This document shows positions 27,701-37,560 of a DNA stretch of 64,000 bases, piece by piece. Position numbers and translations under genes: made by a program. The DNA is from Pseudarthrobacter equi (GTDB lineage Bacteria > Actinomycetota > Actinomycetes > Actinomycetales > Micrococcaceae): the NCBI RefSeq assembly GCF_900105535.1, contig NZ_LT629779.1, positions 1,984,001 through 2,048,000 on the forward strand. The letters are read 5' to 3'. Numbering within the stretch: the first letter of the stretch is position 1; every line of letters starts with the position of its first letter. A model generated the notes under the pieces. That model did not search any database. It was not told the origin of the DNA and saw nothing but the letters and a program-made list of their open reading frames with translations.

Positions 27701-28515
27701 TGCCGGTACGCCTCGACCAGGCCCTGGTGGCCCGGGGCCTCGCCAGGTCCCGGACGCACGCCGCCACCCTTATCGCCGAAGGCAAGGTCAGCTCTGACGG
27801 CAAAGTCCTCGCCAAGGCGTCCTTGCAGGTTGACGAGGACAGGGATCTTGCCGTCGAACATGACGACCAGGACACGTACGCCAGCCGCGCCGGCCATAAA
27901 CTGGCCGGCGCCCTCGACGCTTTCCCTGGCATAACGGTTCAGGGAAAGCGGTGCCTGGACGCCGGCGCGTCCACCGGCGGCTTCACCGACGTCCTGCTCC
28001 GGCGCGGCGCGGCACACGTGGTGGCTGTCGACGTCGGGCATGGCCAACTGGTGCCCCACCTCCGCAGCGATCCACGCGTCGCAGTCCACGAAGGCATGAA
28101 CGTCAGGTACATGGCTCCGGAAGACATCGGCGGCCCGGCCGCCCTGACCGTCGCGGACCTCTCCTTCATCTCCCTCACCCTGGTGGTGCAGGCCCTGGCC
28201 GGTTGCACGGAACCGGGCGGAGACCTGGTGCTTATGGTCAAACCCCAGTTCGAAATCGGCAAGGACCGTTTGGGCCGCACCGGCGTGGTCACCTCGGAAC
28301 GGGAACGGCGGCTCGCGGTGCATAAGGTGGCCATGGCAGCGCTCGACGCCGGGCTGGACCTGCACGGGCTGGCGGTGAGTCCGCTGACGGGCCAGGACGG
28401 AAACGTCGAATACTTCCTGTGGATAAGACGCAGGATCACCCAAGACTTGCCTAAGATCGAAGAGCGGGAGGCGGCAGCAGCTGCCTTGCTCGGACAAATC
28501 TGGCCGAAACACTAG
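27700..28515 (+). CDS. tlyA: TlyA family rRNA 2'-O-methyltransferase
   Basis: In mycobacteria TlyA methylates 16S C1409 and 23S C1920, which makes ribosomes sensitive to capreomycin. Here the N-terminal S4 domain (VRLDQALVARGLARSRTHAA) is followed by an FtsJ-like Rossmann methyltransferase with DAGASTGGFTDVLL (about residues 87-100) and the catalytic lysine region LVLMVKPQFEIGKDRLGRTG. It is 271 residues. Older 'hemolysin' labels refer to the same family. The start overlaps the upstream stop by 1 bp. Confidence 0.93.
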   Translation: MPVRLDQALVARGLARSRTHAATLIAEGKVSSDGKVLAKASLQVDEDRDLAVEHDDQDTYASRAGHKLAGALDAFPGITVQGKRCLDAGASTGGFTDVLLRRGAAHVVAVDVGHGQLVPHLRSDPRVAVHEGMNVRYMAPEDIGGPAALTVADLSFISLTLVVQALAGCTEPGGDLVLMVKPQFEIGKDRLGRTGVVTSERERRLAVHKVAMAALDAGLDLHGLAVSPLTGQDGNVEYFLWIRRRITQDLPKIEEREAAAAALLGQIWPKH

Positions 28516-28528
28516 AGAGCGGAACCTG

Positions 28529-29554
28529 ATGAGCAGGCGTGTACTGGTCCTTGCCCATACCGGCCGCGAGGAATCGCTGAAGGCCGCCTGGGAGGCCTGT
28601 GCGCTCCTGCATGCCTCGGGCATTGTGCCCGTCATGCAGGACTCCGAACTGGACGACATGGAGCGGTTCTTCGGGCACCTTGCCCAGCCCGTCGAAGTCC
28701 TCCACGACCATGTGAGCCTGCCGGACGTGGAACTGGTGATGGTCCTCGGCGGCGACGGCACCATCCTGCGCGCAGCCGAGCTGGTCCGCGAAGTGGACGT
28801 ACCCTTGCTCGGCGTCAACCTCGGCCATGTGGGCTTCCTGGCTGAGAGTGAGCGTGCCGACCTGGCCCAGACGGTGGAATGGATCGCAAGCCGCGATTAC
28901 ACAGTGGAAGAGCGGATGACCATCGATGTCCAGGTATGGGTCCGGGGCCAGAAAATCTGGCACACCTGGGCGCTGAACGAGGCCGCCATCGAGAAAGCCA
29001 ACCGGGAACGGATGCTGGAGGTGGTCACGGAAGTGGACGAACGCCCGCTGACCTCGTTCGGTTCGGACGGCATCGTGATGGCCACCCCCACGGGGTCCAC
29101 CGCGTATGCGTTCTCTGCCGGCGGCCCGGTGGTATGGCCGGAGGTGGAGGCACTCGTCATAGTCCCCATCAGCGCCCACGCCCTGTTCGCCAAACCCCTG
29201 GTGGTGTCGCCCCGGTCAAAGCTTGCGGTCGAGGTCCTGGGACGCACGGAAGCCCAGGGCGTCCTGTGGTGTGACGGCCGCCGGTCCGTGGATCTTCCGC
29301 CGGGTGCCAGGGTTGAAGTCACCAAATCCGCAACCCCCGTGCGGCTGGCCCGCACCCACCAGACGCCCTTCTCGGCCCGGCTGGTCCGCAAGTTCGAGCT
29401 GCCCATCCACGGCTGGCGGGGGCCGGTGCCCAAGGCCAGCGCGGTCCATACGGGGCCCATTCCGGTGGTCCGCACACCCCGGCCCATGCAGCCGCTGCAG
29501 GTCCCGCAGGCGGACCGGCCGGACACCGAACCTGATCCGTCGACTGCGGAGTGA
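28529..29554 (+). CDS. nadK: NAD kinase
   Basis: Phosphorylates NAD to NADP. The GGDGTILRAAEL motif (about residues 74-85) and the GSTAYAFSAGGP NAD-binding segment (about 190-201) are intact. The C-terminus is about 40 residues longer than compact homologues, with a Pro-rich disordered tail. Positional counterpart of Rv1695. It lies 13 bp after tlyA and 4 bp before recN, in one apparent operon. Confidence 0.95.
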   Translation: MSRRVLVLAHTGREESLKAAWEACALLHASGIVPVMQDSELDDMERFFGHLAQPVEVLHDHVSLPDVELVMVLGGDGTILRAAELVREVDVPLLGVNLGHVGFLAESERADLAQTVEWIASRDYTVEERMTIDVQVWVRGQKIWHTWALNEAAIEKANRERMLEVVTEVDERPLTSFGSDGIVMATPTGSTAYAFSAGGPVVWPEVEALVIVPISAHALFAKPLVVSPRSKLAVEVLGRTEAQGVLWCDGRRSVDLPPGARVEVTKSATPVRLARTHQTPFSARLVRKFELPIHGWRGPVPKASAVHTGPIPVVRTPRPMQPLQVPQADRPDTEPDPSTAE

Positions 29555-29558
29555 ATGC

Positions 29559-31298
29559 ATGCTTGAAGAACTGAGAATCCGCGATCTTGGCGTCATTACC
29601 GACGCAACCCTGCCGCTGGGGCCCGGCCTCAGCGTGGTAACCGGTGAAACCGGTGCCGGCAAGACGATGGTGGTCACCGCCGTCGGCCTGCTGCTCGGGG
29701 CACGCTCGGACGCGGGCGCCGTCCGCAGCGGCGCAAAGAGTGCCACCGCTGAAGCGGTCCTGAAGCTCGACGCCGGCCACCCCGCCGTGGTCCGCGCTCT
29801 TGAGGCGGGCGCCGAAGCTGAAGAGTTCGACGGCGGCGCGGAACTGATCCTGGCACGCCGCCTGGGTGCCGATGGGCGCAGCCGCGCCTTCCTGGGCGGC
29901 CGCGCGGCCCCCGTCGGTGTCCTGGCCGAGATCGGCGAAACCCTGGTGGTGGTCCACGGGCAGACAGACCAGATCCGCCTTAAGGGCGCTGCAGCCCAGC
30001 GTGGTGCGCTGGACAAGTTTGCCGGTGAAACGCTGGCCGGGCCGCTCAGCGCTTATCAGGAGCTTTACAGCCACTGGAAAGCCAGCCAGGCAGAGCTGGA
30101 CAGCCTCCGCAGCGCCGCCCGGGACAGGCTCCGCGAAGCCGAGTCCCTGCAGACCGCCCTGGCGGAGATCGACGAGGTGGATCCGCAGCCGGGGGAGGAC
30201 GGGCAGCTGAAGGCGGAGGCCGTGAAGCTGGCCAACGTCGAAGAGCTGCGGATCGCCGCCAGCACCGCGCACCAGGCCCTCATCGCGGAGGACTTCGGCG
30301 AAGCCGGCGATGCCACTACCCTGGTGGACGCGGCCAAGCGCACGCTCGAACAGGTGGCGGAGCATGACGCCGAGCTCGGATCGGCCGCGGCCCGGCTGGC
30401 CGAAGTGGGCTTCCTGCTCAACGACATCGCCACGGACCTGGCCAGCTACCAGGCGGGACTCGACACCGAAGGCCCTGAGCGGCTTGCCGAAATCGAGGAC
30501 CGGCGCGGTGCCCTGGCCAAGCTGGTGCGCAAGTACGCGCCCACCATCGACGAAGTGCTGGAATGGGCGGAGAAGGCCCGGGCCCGCCACGACGAACTGC
30601 AGGACGACTCCTCGCGGATTGAGTCCCTGGACGCCGAGGTGGCACGTGCGGAGGCGGACCTGACCAAGCAGGCGGCCGCCATCAGCAAGATCCGTGCCAA
30701 GGCCGCCAAGGACCTGTCAGTGCGGGTCAGCGCCGAGCTCAAGGCACTGGCCATGGCGGATGCCACCTTGGTGATCAACCTTGAGCCAACGGGGCAGCTA
30801 GGGCCCCATGGTGCCGACGACATCGCGTTCCTGCTGCAACCGCATTCCGGTGCCCCCGCCCGGCCGCTGGGCAAGGGCGCATCGGGAGGTGAGCTCTCGC
30901 GCGTCATGCTGGCCATCGAGGTGGTGCTCGCTGCCGTGGACCCCGTTCCCACGTTCGTCTTCGACGAGGTGGACGCCGGAGTGGGCGGCCGCGCCGCCGT
31001 CGAGATCGGCCGACGCCTCGCCATGCTCGCCCGCCACGTCCAGGTGCTGGTGGTGACGCACCTGCCGCAGGTGGCAGCTTTCGCGGACCAGCACATCACC
31101 GTGACCAAGACCTCAGTCCGGGGGGCCGACGGCGGCACAGCCACCGGGTTCACGTCCAGTGATGTGCGCCTCCTCGACGGGACGGAACGGGTCCGGGAAC
31201 TTGCCCGGATGCTGGCCGGCCAGGAGGACTCCGAATCGGCCCAGGCGCACGCCCAGGAGCTGCTTGACGACGCCAAACTCCTGCCCCAGCGCGGCTGA
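29559..31298 (+). CDS. recN: DNA repair protein RecN
   Basis: SMC-like ATPase acting early in double-strand break repair. Walker A GETGAGKT is near residues 28-35, a central coiled-coil runs from about 150 to 370, the ABC signature GGELSR is near 443, and Walker B FVFDEVDAGVGG is near 465. It is 579 residues. Start 29559 gives the family's usual MLEELRIRDLGVI N-terminus; the open frame extends upstream into nadK but without homology. Confidence 0.96.
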   Translation: MLEELRIRDLGVITDATLPLGPGLSVVTGETGAGKTMVVTAVGLLLGARSDAGAVRSGAKSATAEAVLKLDAGHPAVVRALEAGAEAEEFDGGAELILARRLGADGRSRAFLGGRAAPVGVLAEIGETLVVVHGQTDQIRLKGAAAQRGALDKFAGETLAGPLSAYQELYSHWKASQAELDSLRSAARDRLREAESLQTALAEIDEVDPQPGEDGQLKAEAVKLANVEELRIAASTAHQALIAEDFGEAGDATTLVDAAKRTLEQVAEHDAELGSAAARLAEVGFLLNDIATDLASYQAGLDTEGPERLAEIEDRRGALAKLVRKYAPTIDEVLEWAEKARARHDELQDDSSRIESLDAEVARAEADLTKQAAAISKIRAKAAKDLSVRVSAELKALAMADATLVINLEPTGQLGPHGADDIAFLLQPHSGAPARPLGKGASGGELSRVMLAIEVVLAAVDPVPTFVFDEVDAGVGGRAAVEIGRRLAMLARHVQVLVVTHLPQVAAFADQHITVTKTSVRGADGGTATGFTSSDVRLLDGTERVRELARMLAGQEDSESAQAHAQELLDDAKLLPQRG

Positions 31299-31424
31299 CA
31301 AGGCCTTCACACCGGCGCCTTCTCCGGCCCGTTGTGGTCCTTGGGCCCTTGCCCGGAAGGTGCGCGGGACTGCACACTGGAGCATTTGGGGAACAGTCCG
31401 GACGATCCGTGGAAGGCTCAATTG

Positions 31425-33188
31425 ATGATAGGCTCGAATTCCGTGGTGCAGCGATCAAATTCCCGTGTAAATTCCCGGTTCCCGGGCTCATCCAAGACGA
31501 CCAAGCACATCTTCGTGACCGGTGGTGTGGCGTCCTCGCTGGGTAAGGGGCTGACGGCTTCGAGCCTCGGCCACCTGCTGCGGGCGCGCGGCCTGTCTGT
31601 GACAATGCAGAAGCTCGATCCCTATCTGAACGTGGATCCGGGCACGATGAACCCCTTCCAGCACGGCGAGGTCTTCGTCACCGACGACGGCGCCGAGACG
31701 GACCTGGACATCGGGCACTACGAGCGGTTCCTCGATGAGAACCTCGAGGGCTCGGCGAATGTCACCACCGGACAGGTGTACTCCACGGTTATCGCCAAGG
31801 AGCGCCGCGGCGAGTACCTCGGCGACACCGTCCAGGTCATCCCGCACATCACTGACGAAATCAAGCGCCGGATGCGTTTGCCTGCCGAGGGCAAGAACGC
31901 TCCGGACGTCATCATCACCGAAATCGGCGGCACCGTTGGCGATATCGAATCTCAGCCGTTCCTCGAATCGGCCCGCCAGGTCCGCCAGGACGTGGGCCGC
32001 GGCAACGTCTTCTTCGTCCACGTGTCCCTGGTCCCGTACATCGGACCGTCCCAGGAACTGAAGACCAAGCCGACGCAGCACTCCGTGGCCGCCCTGCGTT
32101 CCATCGGCATCCAGCCCGAAGCCATCGTGATCCGGTCGGACCGCGAAATTCCCGAAGCCATGCGCGCCAAGATCGGCCGGATGTGCGACGTTGACCTCGA
32201 AGCAGTCATCGGCTGCCCGGATGCCCCCAGCATCTACGACATCCCCAAGACCCTGCACACCCAGGGCCTGGACTCCTACATCGTCCGTGCCCTGGACCTG
32301 CCGTTCAAGGACGTTGACTGGACCAGCTGGGACCGCCTGCTGGAAGCCGTGCACAACCCGCGGCACCACGTCGAGATCGCCCTCGTGGGCAAGTACATCG
32401 ACCTGCCGGACGCCTACCTGTCCGTCACCGAAGCCCTGCGCGCCGGCGGCTTTGCCAACGAAACCAAGGTCAAGATCCGTTGGGTCCCCTCGGACGAATG
32501 CGAAACCCGTGAGGGCGCAGTCAAGGCGCTCGACGGCGTCGACGCCATCTGCGTCCCCGGCGGCTTCGGCATCCGCGGCCTCGAAGGCAAGCTGGGCGCC
32601 CTGAAGTTTGCCCGCGAGACCAAGCTCCCGGTGCTCGGCCTGTGCCTCGGCCTGCAGTGCATGGTCATCGAGTACGCCCGCAACGTGGTGGGCCTGGAAG
32701 GTGCATCCTCCAGCGAGTTTGAGCCGGACTCCAAGTACCCGGTCATCGCCACCATGGAAGAACAGCTGGAGTTCGTCGAGGGCGGCGGTGACCTGGGCGG
32801 CACCATGCGCCTGGGACTGTACGAGGCCAAGCTCGACGAAGGCTCGGTCATTGCCGGAACCTACGGCAAGACCACCGTCAGCGAACGCCACCGCCACCGC
32901 TACGAGGTCAACAACAAATACCGCGACCAGATCGCTGCCGAGGGACTCGTCTTCTCCGGTACCTCCCCGGACGGCAAGCTCGTGGAGTTCGTTGAACTCC
33001 CGGCCGAGGTCCACCCGTACTACGTGGCAACCCAGGCGCACCCGGAACTGAGTTCGCGCCCCACCCGTCCGCACCCGCTGTTCGCCGGCCTGATCAAGGC
33101 GGCCCTGGACCACCAGAGCGGCAACGCCGACACGGCCGCAGCCGTGTCCGCCGGTGCTCCGGAGTCCGGTACGGTAGCGGCTAAGTAG
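31425..33188 (+). CDS. pyrG: CTP synthase
   Basis: Makes CTP from UTP, ATP and glutamine. The amidoligase domain opens with [17 protein letters not shown] (about 25-41). The class I glutamine amidotransferase domain is at the C-terminal half, with the nucleophile Cys in [11 protein letters not shown] near 406 and the His-Glu pair in [16 protein letters not shown]. It is 587 residues with a ~20-residue Ser-rich N-terminal extension. ATG 31425 has GGAAGG 8 bp upstream; TTG 31422 is an alternative. A 126-bp gap separates it from recN. Confidence 0.97.
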   Translation: MIGSNSVVQRSNSRVNSRFPGSSKTTKHIFVTGGVASSLGKGLTASSLGHLLRARGLSVTMQKLDPYLNVDPGTMNPFQHGEVFVTDDGAETDLDIGHYERFLDENLEGSANVTTGQVYSTVIAKERRGEYLGDTVQVIPHITDEIKRRMRLPAEGKNAPDVIITEIGGTVGDIESQPFLESARQVRQDVGRGNVFFVHVSLVPYIGPSQELKTKPTQHSVAALRSIGIQPEAIVIRSDREIPEAMRAKIGRMCDVDLEAVIGCPDAPSIYDIPKTLHTQGLDSYIVRALDLPFKDVDWTSWDRLLEAVHNPRHHVEIALVGKYIDLPDAYLSVTEALRAGGFANETKVKIRWVPSDECETREGAVKALDGVDAICVPGGFGIRGLEGKLGALKFARETKLPVLGLCLGLQCMVIEYARNVVGLEGASSSEFEPDSKYPVIATMEEQLEFVEGGGDLGGTMRLGLYEAKLDEGSVIAGTYGKTTVSERHRHRYEVNNKYRDQIAAEGLVFSGTSPDGKLVEFVELPAEVHPYYVATQAHPELSSRPTRPHPLFAGLIKAALDHQSGNADTAAAVSAGAPESGTVAAK

Positions 33189-33213
33189 AGCCAACAGAAC
33201 AAAGGACGGCGTG

Positions 33214-33876
33214 ATGCCCGGTACACCTGAAACCACCCCTGCAGCCAGGCAGGTTTCGGATGCACCGAGTCCACGCCGTCTTTTGTCGTCTGAGAAGGTT
33301 TACGAGGGCCGGATCTGGGACGTCGTCAGCGACACCTTCCAGCTTCAGGACAGCGGTGACGCCCTCACCCGCGACTACATCGACCACCCCGGTGCCGTCG
33401 CTGTCCTGCCTATGAACGAGCAGGGCGAAATCCTGCTGCTCAAGCAGTACCGGCACCCCGTGGGAATGGACCTGTGGGAAGTCCCGGCAGGCCTGCTGGA
33501 CGTTGAAGGCGAAGACTTTGTGGTGGGCGCCGCCCGCGAGCTCGCCGAGGAAGCGGACCTCGCCGCGGCCACCTGGAACGTCCTGGCAGACGTCTTCAAC
33601 TCGCCCGGATCTTCCAGCGAGGCCATCCGCATCTACCTGGCCCGGGACCTCACCGAGGTACCGCATGCCGAGCGGCACGAGCGGACGGACGAGGAAGCCG
33701 AGATCGAATTCCACTGGATCAGCCTGGACGAGGCCGTCGCGTCCGTCCTGGCCGGCCGGCTGCACAACCCGTCGGCCGTCGTCGGGATCCTCGCAGCAGC
33801 GGCCGCCCGGGTCGACGGGTACGCCAGGCTCCGCCCGGCCGACGCAGCCTGGCCCGCCCACCCCAGCCAGCGCTGA
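33214..33876 (+). CDS. NUDIX hydrolase, ADP-ribose pyrophosphatase type
   Basis: Hydrolyses ADP-ribose-like nucleoside diphosphate sugars; counterpart of Rv1700. The NUDIX helix reads [11 protein letters not shown], preceded by [15 protein letters not shown]; the usual Gly near the end of the box is replaced by Ala (EEADL instead of EExGL), also seen in ADPRase homologues. It is 220 residues. ATG 33214 is preferred because AAAGGA is 7 bp upstream; GTG 33211 is adjacent. Its stop overlaps xerD by 1 bp. Confidence 0.88.
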   Translation: MPGTPETTPAARQVSDAPSPRRLLSSEKVYEGRIWDVVSDTFQLQDSGDALTRDYIDHPGAVAVLPMNEQGEILLLKQYRHPVGMDLWEVPAGLLDVEGEDFVVGAARELAEEADLAAATWNVLADVFNSPGSSSEAIRIYLARDLTEVPHAERHERTDEEAEIEFHWISLDEAVASVLAGRLHNPSAVVGILAAAAARVDGYARLRPADAAWPAHPSQR

Positions 33877-34943
33877 TGGGTCCGGGTCCGTCCGCCGGGA
33901 TGGCACCGCCGGCGGAAACCACGCTGACCGAAACACCGGGTTCCGAAGCGCCGGAACCCGAAGCGGCTCCTAGAGCGGAATCCGGGAAAGCTGCCGCAGC
34001 ACCCACCAGGATTGACCGCGGGGTTACCGACTACCTGCAGCACATGGGAGTTGAACGCGGCCTGGCAGCCAACACCCTGGCCGCCTACCGCAGGGACCTT
34101 GCCCGCTACTCCCGCTACCTGGCCGGCGCCGGCTGCCGGCAGCCCGGGGACATTACCCGGCACCACGTGACGGGTTTCGTGCGCGCCCTCTCGGACGGGT
34201 CCGACGGCGGTTCGGCCCTCGGAGTGCGGTCCGCCGCACGGACAGTGGTGGCCGTCCGGGGCCTGCATAAGTTCTGGGCCCTGGAAGGGCATACGGCGTC
34301 GGACCCGGCCAGCGAGGTCCACCCGCCCATGGCCGGCAAGCGGCTGCCCAAGGCCATCACCGTGGACGAGGTCACCAGAATCCTGGAGGCCGCAGGAACC
34401 GACACCGCCACGGGCCTACGGGACCGGGCACTGCTGGAGTTCCTTTACTCCACGGGGGCCAGGATCAGCGAAGCCGTGGGGCTGGACGTTGACGATATTT
34501 CGCTGGCGGGCGACGACACGGAACAGGGACCGGCCATTGTCCGGCTTTTCGGAAAGGGCTCCAAGGAGCGGCTGGTGCCCCTGGGATCGTACGGCGCCAG
34601 GGCCCTGGAAGCGTACCTTGTTCGTGGCCGGCCGCTGCTGGCCGCCAAGGGCAAGGGGACGCCGGCGCTGTTCCTCAACGCCCGCGGCGGCAGGATCAGC
34701 CGCCAGAGCGCCTGGACCATCCTGAAGGTGGCCGCCGAAAAGGCCAACATCACCCGCGACGTCTCCCCGCACACACTCCGGCACTCCTTTGCCACCCACC
34801 TCCTCGAAGGCGGCGCGGACGTGCGGGTGGTCCAGGAGCTCCTGGGCCACGCTTCGGTGACCACCACGCAGGTGTACACGCTGGTGACAGCAGATACGCT
34901 CCGCGAGGTCTACGCGGCCGCACACCCCCGGGCCCTGGGCTGA
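33876..34943 (+). CDS. xerD: Tyrosine recombinase XerD
   Basis: Resolves chromosome dimers at dif with XerC and FtsK. Core-binding SAM-like domain at about 45-135 ([20 protein letters not shown]). Catalytic residues: Arg near 194 (STGARISEA), HTLRH near 298-302, the second His in [14 protein letters not shown] and the nucleophile Tyr near 332. It is 355 residues, longer than E. coli XerD (298) because of a ~45-residue Ala/Pro/Glu-rich N-terminus; ATG 33900 would shorten this. Position after the NUDIX gene matches mycobacteria, supporting XerD rather than a phage integrase. Confidence 0.92.
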   Translation: MGPGPSAGMAPPAETTLTETPGSEAPEPEAAPRAESGKAAAAPTRIDRGVTDYLQHMGVERGLAANTLAAYRRDLARYSRYLAGAGCRQPGDITRHHVTGFVRALSDGSDGGSALGVRSAARTVVAVRGLHKFWALEGHTASDPASEVHPPMAGKRLPKAITVDEVTRILEAAGTDTATGLRDRALLEFLYSTGARISEAVGLDVDDISLAGDDTEQGPAIVRLFGKGSKERLVPLGSYGARALEAYLVRGRPLLAAKGKGTPALFLNARGGRISRQSAWTILKVAAEKANITRDVSPHTLRHSFATHLLEGGADVRVVQELLGHASVTTTQVYTLVTADTLREVYAAAHPRALG

Positions 34944-34947
34944 TGCA

Positions 34948-34980
34948 CCCGCCGCACTGACTACCGCGGTGCGGAGCGGG
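34948..34980. terminator. Hairpin between xerD and the membrane protein gene
   Basis: CCCGCCGCAC pairs with GTGCGGAGCGGG (one bulged base) around an 11-base loop, directly after the xerD stop and before the convergent membrane protein gene. No U-tract. Confidence 0.55.
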
Positions 34981-35016
34981 CCATGTCCCGGCTGGAACTC
35001 TCCGGCGGGAACCGGT

Positions 35017-35718
35017 TCATTCCATCACGTTGAGCGTGAGTTCCACGGCGCCGAGGAACAGGGCCAAAATGGAGGTGCCCAGCCCGGCCACCAGGAGCAG
35101 GCCCGGGTGGGCGAGGCCCACCACCACCCGTCGGGCACGGGGCGATCCCCTCAGGAACTTCTTGGGAAGCCGAGTGCCTTCGGGTGACTGGCGCCAGCCA
35201 CGGAGGCGGCGTAGGAACCAGGCACACCTGATGATCAGGGCCATCCACAGGACAGTGACCACCAGCGGGACAGCAGCTACCAGGAGGTTGAGGCCCAGGG
35301 ACGTGACGGCACGCTCCGAGTCCCCGGCCAGCGCCTGCACGGTGGTGGAAATCGATGCGCTGGCCACTACCGAGACGCCCCACACCAGGAACGCGGCGGT
35401 CAGTGCCAGGAACCGGACAAAGAAGTGCGAGAGCACGGACTCCTTGGCCGGACGGAGGTAGCGGCGCGGGGTGGCGTTCAGTACCGCCACCGTGCAGCCC
35501 AGGGTGGGCAGGGCCGCCATCCCCACGAAGACGTACCAGGTCCAGCCTGCGAGGTCCACGAATTCGTCGGCAACGATCAGCAGCGCCCACGAACCGGTCC
35601 ACAGCCAGCCGGCATACAGCGGATTCCGGACCACCCACTCGGGTAACCGGACACCGCTTCCGTGCAGGGTGCGGGCCTTGCGGGCGGGGGCGGGATGTTC
35701 CTCTCCGGCCATGCTCAT
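35017..35718 (-). CDS. Integral membrane protein of unknown function
   Basis: No family recognised. After a charged ~35-residue N-terminus, about five hydrophobic segments are visible: LYAGWLWTGSWALLIVADEF, TWYVFVGMAALPTLGCTVAV, FFVRFLALTAAFLVWGVSVV, LGLNLLVAAVPLVVTVLWMA and HPGLLLVAGLGTSILALFLG. The segment between the fourth and fifth is strongly basic (RCAWFLRRLRGWRQ), so that loop is predicted cytoplasmic. Starts GTG 35727, ATG 35718 and ATG 35712 are all in frame; GAGG is best spaced for 35712. It lies alone between xerD and the MutT-like gene and breaks the mycobacterial gene order. Confidence 0.7.
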   Translation of the reverse strand: MSMAGEEHPAPARKARTLHGSGVRLPEWVVRNPLYAGWLWTGSWALLIVADEFVDLAGWTWYVFVGMAALPTLGCTVAVLNATPRRYLRPAKESVLSHFFVRFLALTAAFLVWGVSVVASASISTTVQALAGDSERAVTSLGLNLLVAAVPLVVTVLWMALIIRCAWFLRRLRGWRQSPEGTRLPKKFLRGSPRARRVVVGLAHPGLLLVAGLGTSILALFLGAVELTLNVME

Positions 35719-35809
35719 GGGCCTCACTGTAGCAACGCCCCGGCCGCCATGCGGGGGCAGTCCACGTGCCGCGGGCTGCCCTCACTGAAGGCCCCGCTAG
35801 GCTGGGAAA

Positions 35810-36292
35810 ATGACCGCAGCCGATGTGACCCTCTGCTTCCTGCTCCGCGACGGTGCCGACGGCCCGCAAGTGCTCCTGGGCCTGAAGCAGACCGGTTTCG
35901 GCAGGGGCAAGATGGTGGGCATCGGCGGGCACGTTGAGGCGGGGGAGACCAGCGTGCAGGCCGTGATCCGGGAAGTCCAGGAGGAAACCGGCGTGGTGCT
36001 GCAGCAGGGGGACCTCACGGATGCGGGAGCCGTGCACTTCGTGTTTCCCGCCAGGCCGGAGTGGGACATGAAAACCACCCTTTTCACCGCCCGTACCTGG
36101 ACCGGTGACCCGCAGCCCAGCGACGAGATCCTGCCAGAGTGGTTCCGGGTGGATACCCTTCCGGTGGACCGGATGTGGCAGGACGCTGACCACTGGCTGC
36201 CCGTGGTGCTCGAAGGCGGCACGGTCAACGTCGTGGTCACCATGGACGCGGACAACGAATCCGTCGCGTCCTCCCGCAGCGTCCTTCCCTAG
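35810..36292 (+). CDS. NUDIX hydrolase, MTH1/8-oxo-dGTPase-like
   Basis: Full NUDIX box GHVEAGETSVQAVIREVQEE followed by TGV (residues about 40-62). The surrounding GRGKMVGIGGHVE and DMKTTLFTARTWTG resemble the MTH1 (8-oxo-dGTP diphosphatase) class, so sanitation of oxidised nucleotides is likely. It is 160 residues. It stands alone, divergent from the membrane protein gene and convergent with prpC. Confidence 0.85.
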   Translation: MTAADVTLCFLLRDGADGPQVLLGLKQTGFGRGKMVGIGGHVEAGETSVQAVIREVQEETGVVLQQGDLTDAGAVHFVFPARPEWDMKTTLFTARTWTGDPQPSDEILPEWFRVDTLPVDRMWQDADHWLPVVLEGGTVNVVVTMDADNESVASSRSVLP

Positions 36293-36330
36293 GCTGCAGG
36301 CCTTCCCAAAACTTCCAGGCCGTTAACGCC

Positions 36331-36368
36331 CGACGGCGGTGCGGCACCCGGGTGCCGCACCGCCGTCG
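36331..36368. terminator. 38-bp perfect palindrome between convergent genes
   Basis: The 19-base arm CGACGGCGGTGCGGCACCC (36331-36349) is followed at once by its exact reverse complement (36350-36368). It lies between the plus-strand NUDIX gene and minus-strand prpC, so it probably ends both transcripts. It lacks a U-tract. Confidence 0.8.
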
Positions 36369-36385
36369 TACGTCCCGCCGAAAGG

Positions 36386-37525
36386 CTAGGGCAGGTGCCG
36401 TTCCTCGGCGCCGTTGTACTCGCTCAGCGGGCGGATCAGCGAGTTCGAATCCAGCTGCTCCATGATGTGTGCTGTCCAGCCGGTGATGCGGCTGGCCACG
36501 AACAAGGGAGTGAACGTCGGCGTATCGAAGCCCATCAGGTGGTAGGTGGGCCCGGCCGGGTAGTCGAGGTTCGGCTTGATGGCCTTGGCCTCATCCATCG
36601 CCGTTTCCAACCCGTTGTACAGCCCCAGCAGTTCGGGCCTGCCGTAGTGGGCAATCATCTTGTCCAGGGCGGCCTTCATGGTGGGCACCCGGGAGTCGCC
36701 GTGCTTGTAGACGCGGTGGCCGAAGCCCATGACTTTCTTCTTGTTTGCCAGGGCATCCTCCATCCAGGCCTTCGCCCGGGCTGCCGCCTCGTCGAGGGAC
36801 TCCTCCTGCCGGATGCCGATCTCGTCGAAGGTGTGCATCACGGCCTCGTTCGCCCCGCCGTGCAGCGGACCTTTCAGGGCCCCGATCGCTCCTGTGACCG
36901 CCGAGTGCAGGTCGGACAGCGTGGAGGTGATGACGCGTGCGGTGAAGGTGGAGGCGTTGAAGGAGTGCTCGGCGTAGAGAATCATCGAGACGTTGAACGC
37001 CTCCACAACCTCGGGCACCTGTTCCTCGCCGAAGGTCATCCACAGGAAATTCGCCGAATACCCCAGGTCCTCACGCGGTTCCACCAGGTCCTGGCCGTGG
37101 CGGCGGCGCTGGTCGTAGGCCACTACCGCCGGCATGGCGGCGAATAGGTCCACGGCTTTGGCCATGTTGGCCTCGCGCGACGAGTCCTCCGCCAGCGGGT
37201 GGCGGGCCCCCATCACGGAGGCCGCTGTCCTGCAGACATCCATCGGGTGGGACGTGGCCGGCAACGCGTCGATGACCTGCTTGACTACCGGGTCAAGCGC
37301 CCGCCCGGCACGCTCCCGTGCCGTGAACTCCGCCAGCTGCCCTTCGTCAGGCAGTTCACCGTTCCACAGCAGGTAGGCCACTTCCTCGAAGCTGCACCTG
37401 GCGGCCAGTTCCTGGACGGGGTAGCCGCGGTACAGCAGGGAGTTCGTGTCCGGGTTGACCTTGGAGACCGCGGTGTAGTCCACCACGACGCCGGCCAGGC
37501 CCTTTTTGATATCTTCAGCAGCCAT
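36386..37525 (-). CDS. prpC: 2-methylcitrate synthase (citrate synthase family)
   Basis: Condenses propionyl-CoA with oxaloacetate to 2-methylcitrate. Citrate synthase-fold residues are visible: the His in LHGGANEAV (about 239-247), the His in MGFGHRVYK (about 281-289), and the late Asp. At 379 residues it is the short bacterial type II form. Being downstream of prpD and prpB in one minus-strand operon supports methylcitrate rather than primary citrate synthase, although such enzymes usually retain some citrate synthase activity. Confidence 0.93.
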   Translation of the reverse strand: MAAEDIKKGLAGVVVDYTAVSKVNPDTNSLLYRGYPVQELAARCSFEEVAYLLWNGELPDEGQLAEFTARERAGRALDPVVKQVIDALPATSHPMDVCRTAASVMGARHPLAEDSSREANMAKAVDLFAAMPAVVAYDQRRRHGQDLVEPREDLGYSANFLWMTFGEEQVPEVVEAFNVSMILYAEHSFNASTFTARVITSTLSDLHSAVTGAIGALKGPLHGGANEAVMHTFDEIGIRQEESLDEAAARAKAWMEDALANKKKVMGFGHRVYKHGDSRVPTMKAALDKMIAHYGRPELLGLYNGLETAMDEAKAIKPNLDYPAGPTYHLMGFDTPTFTPLFVASRITGWTAHIMEQLDSNSLIRPLSEYNGAEERHLP

Positions 37526-37560
37526 ATTGAACTCCTTCGTTCTTGCGGGGATCCCGGGTC

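Noticed and set aside
33876..34943. Phage integrase marking a mobile island
   Set aside because: The recombinase follows the NUDIX gene as xerD does in mycobacteria, with no attachment-site duplication or phage genes nearby.
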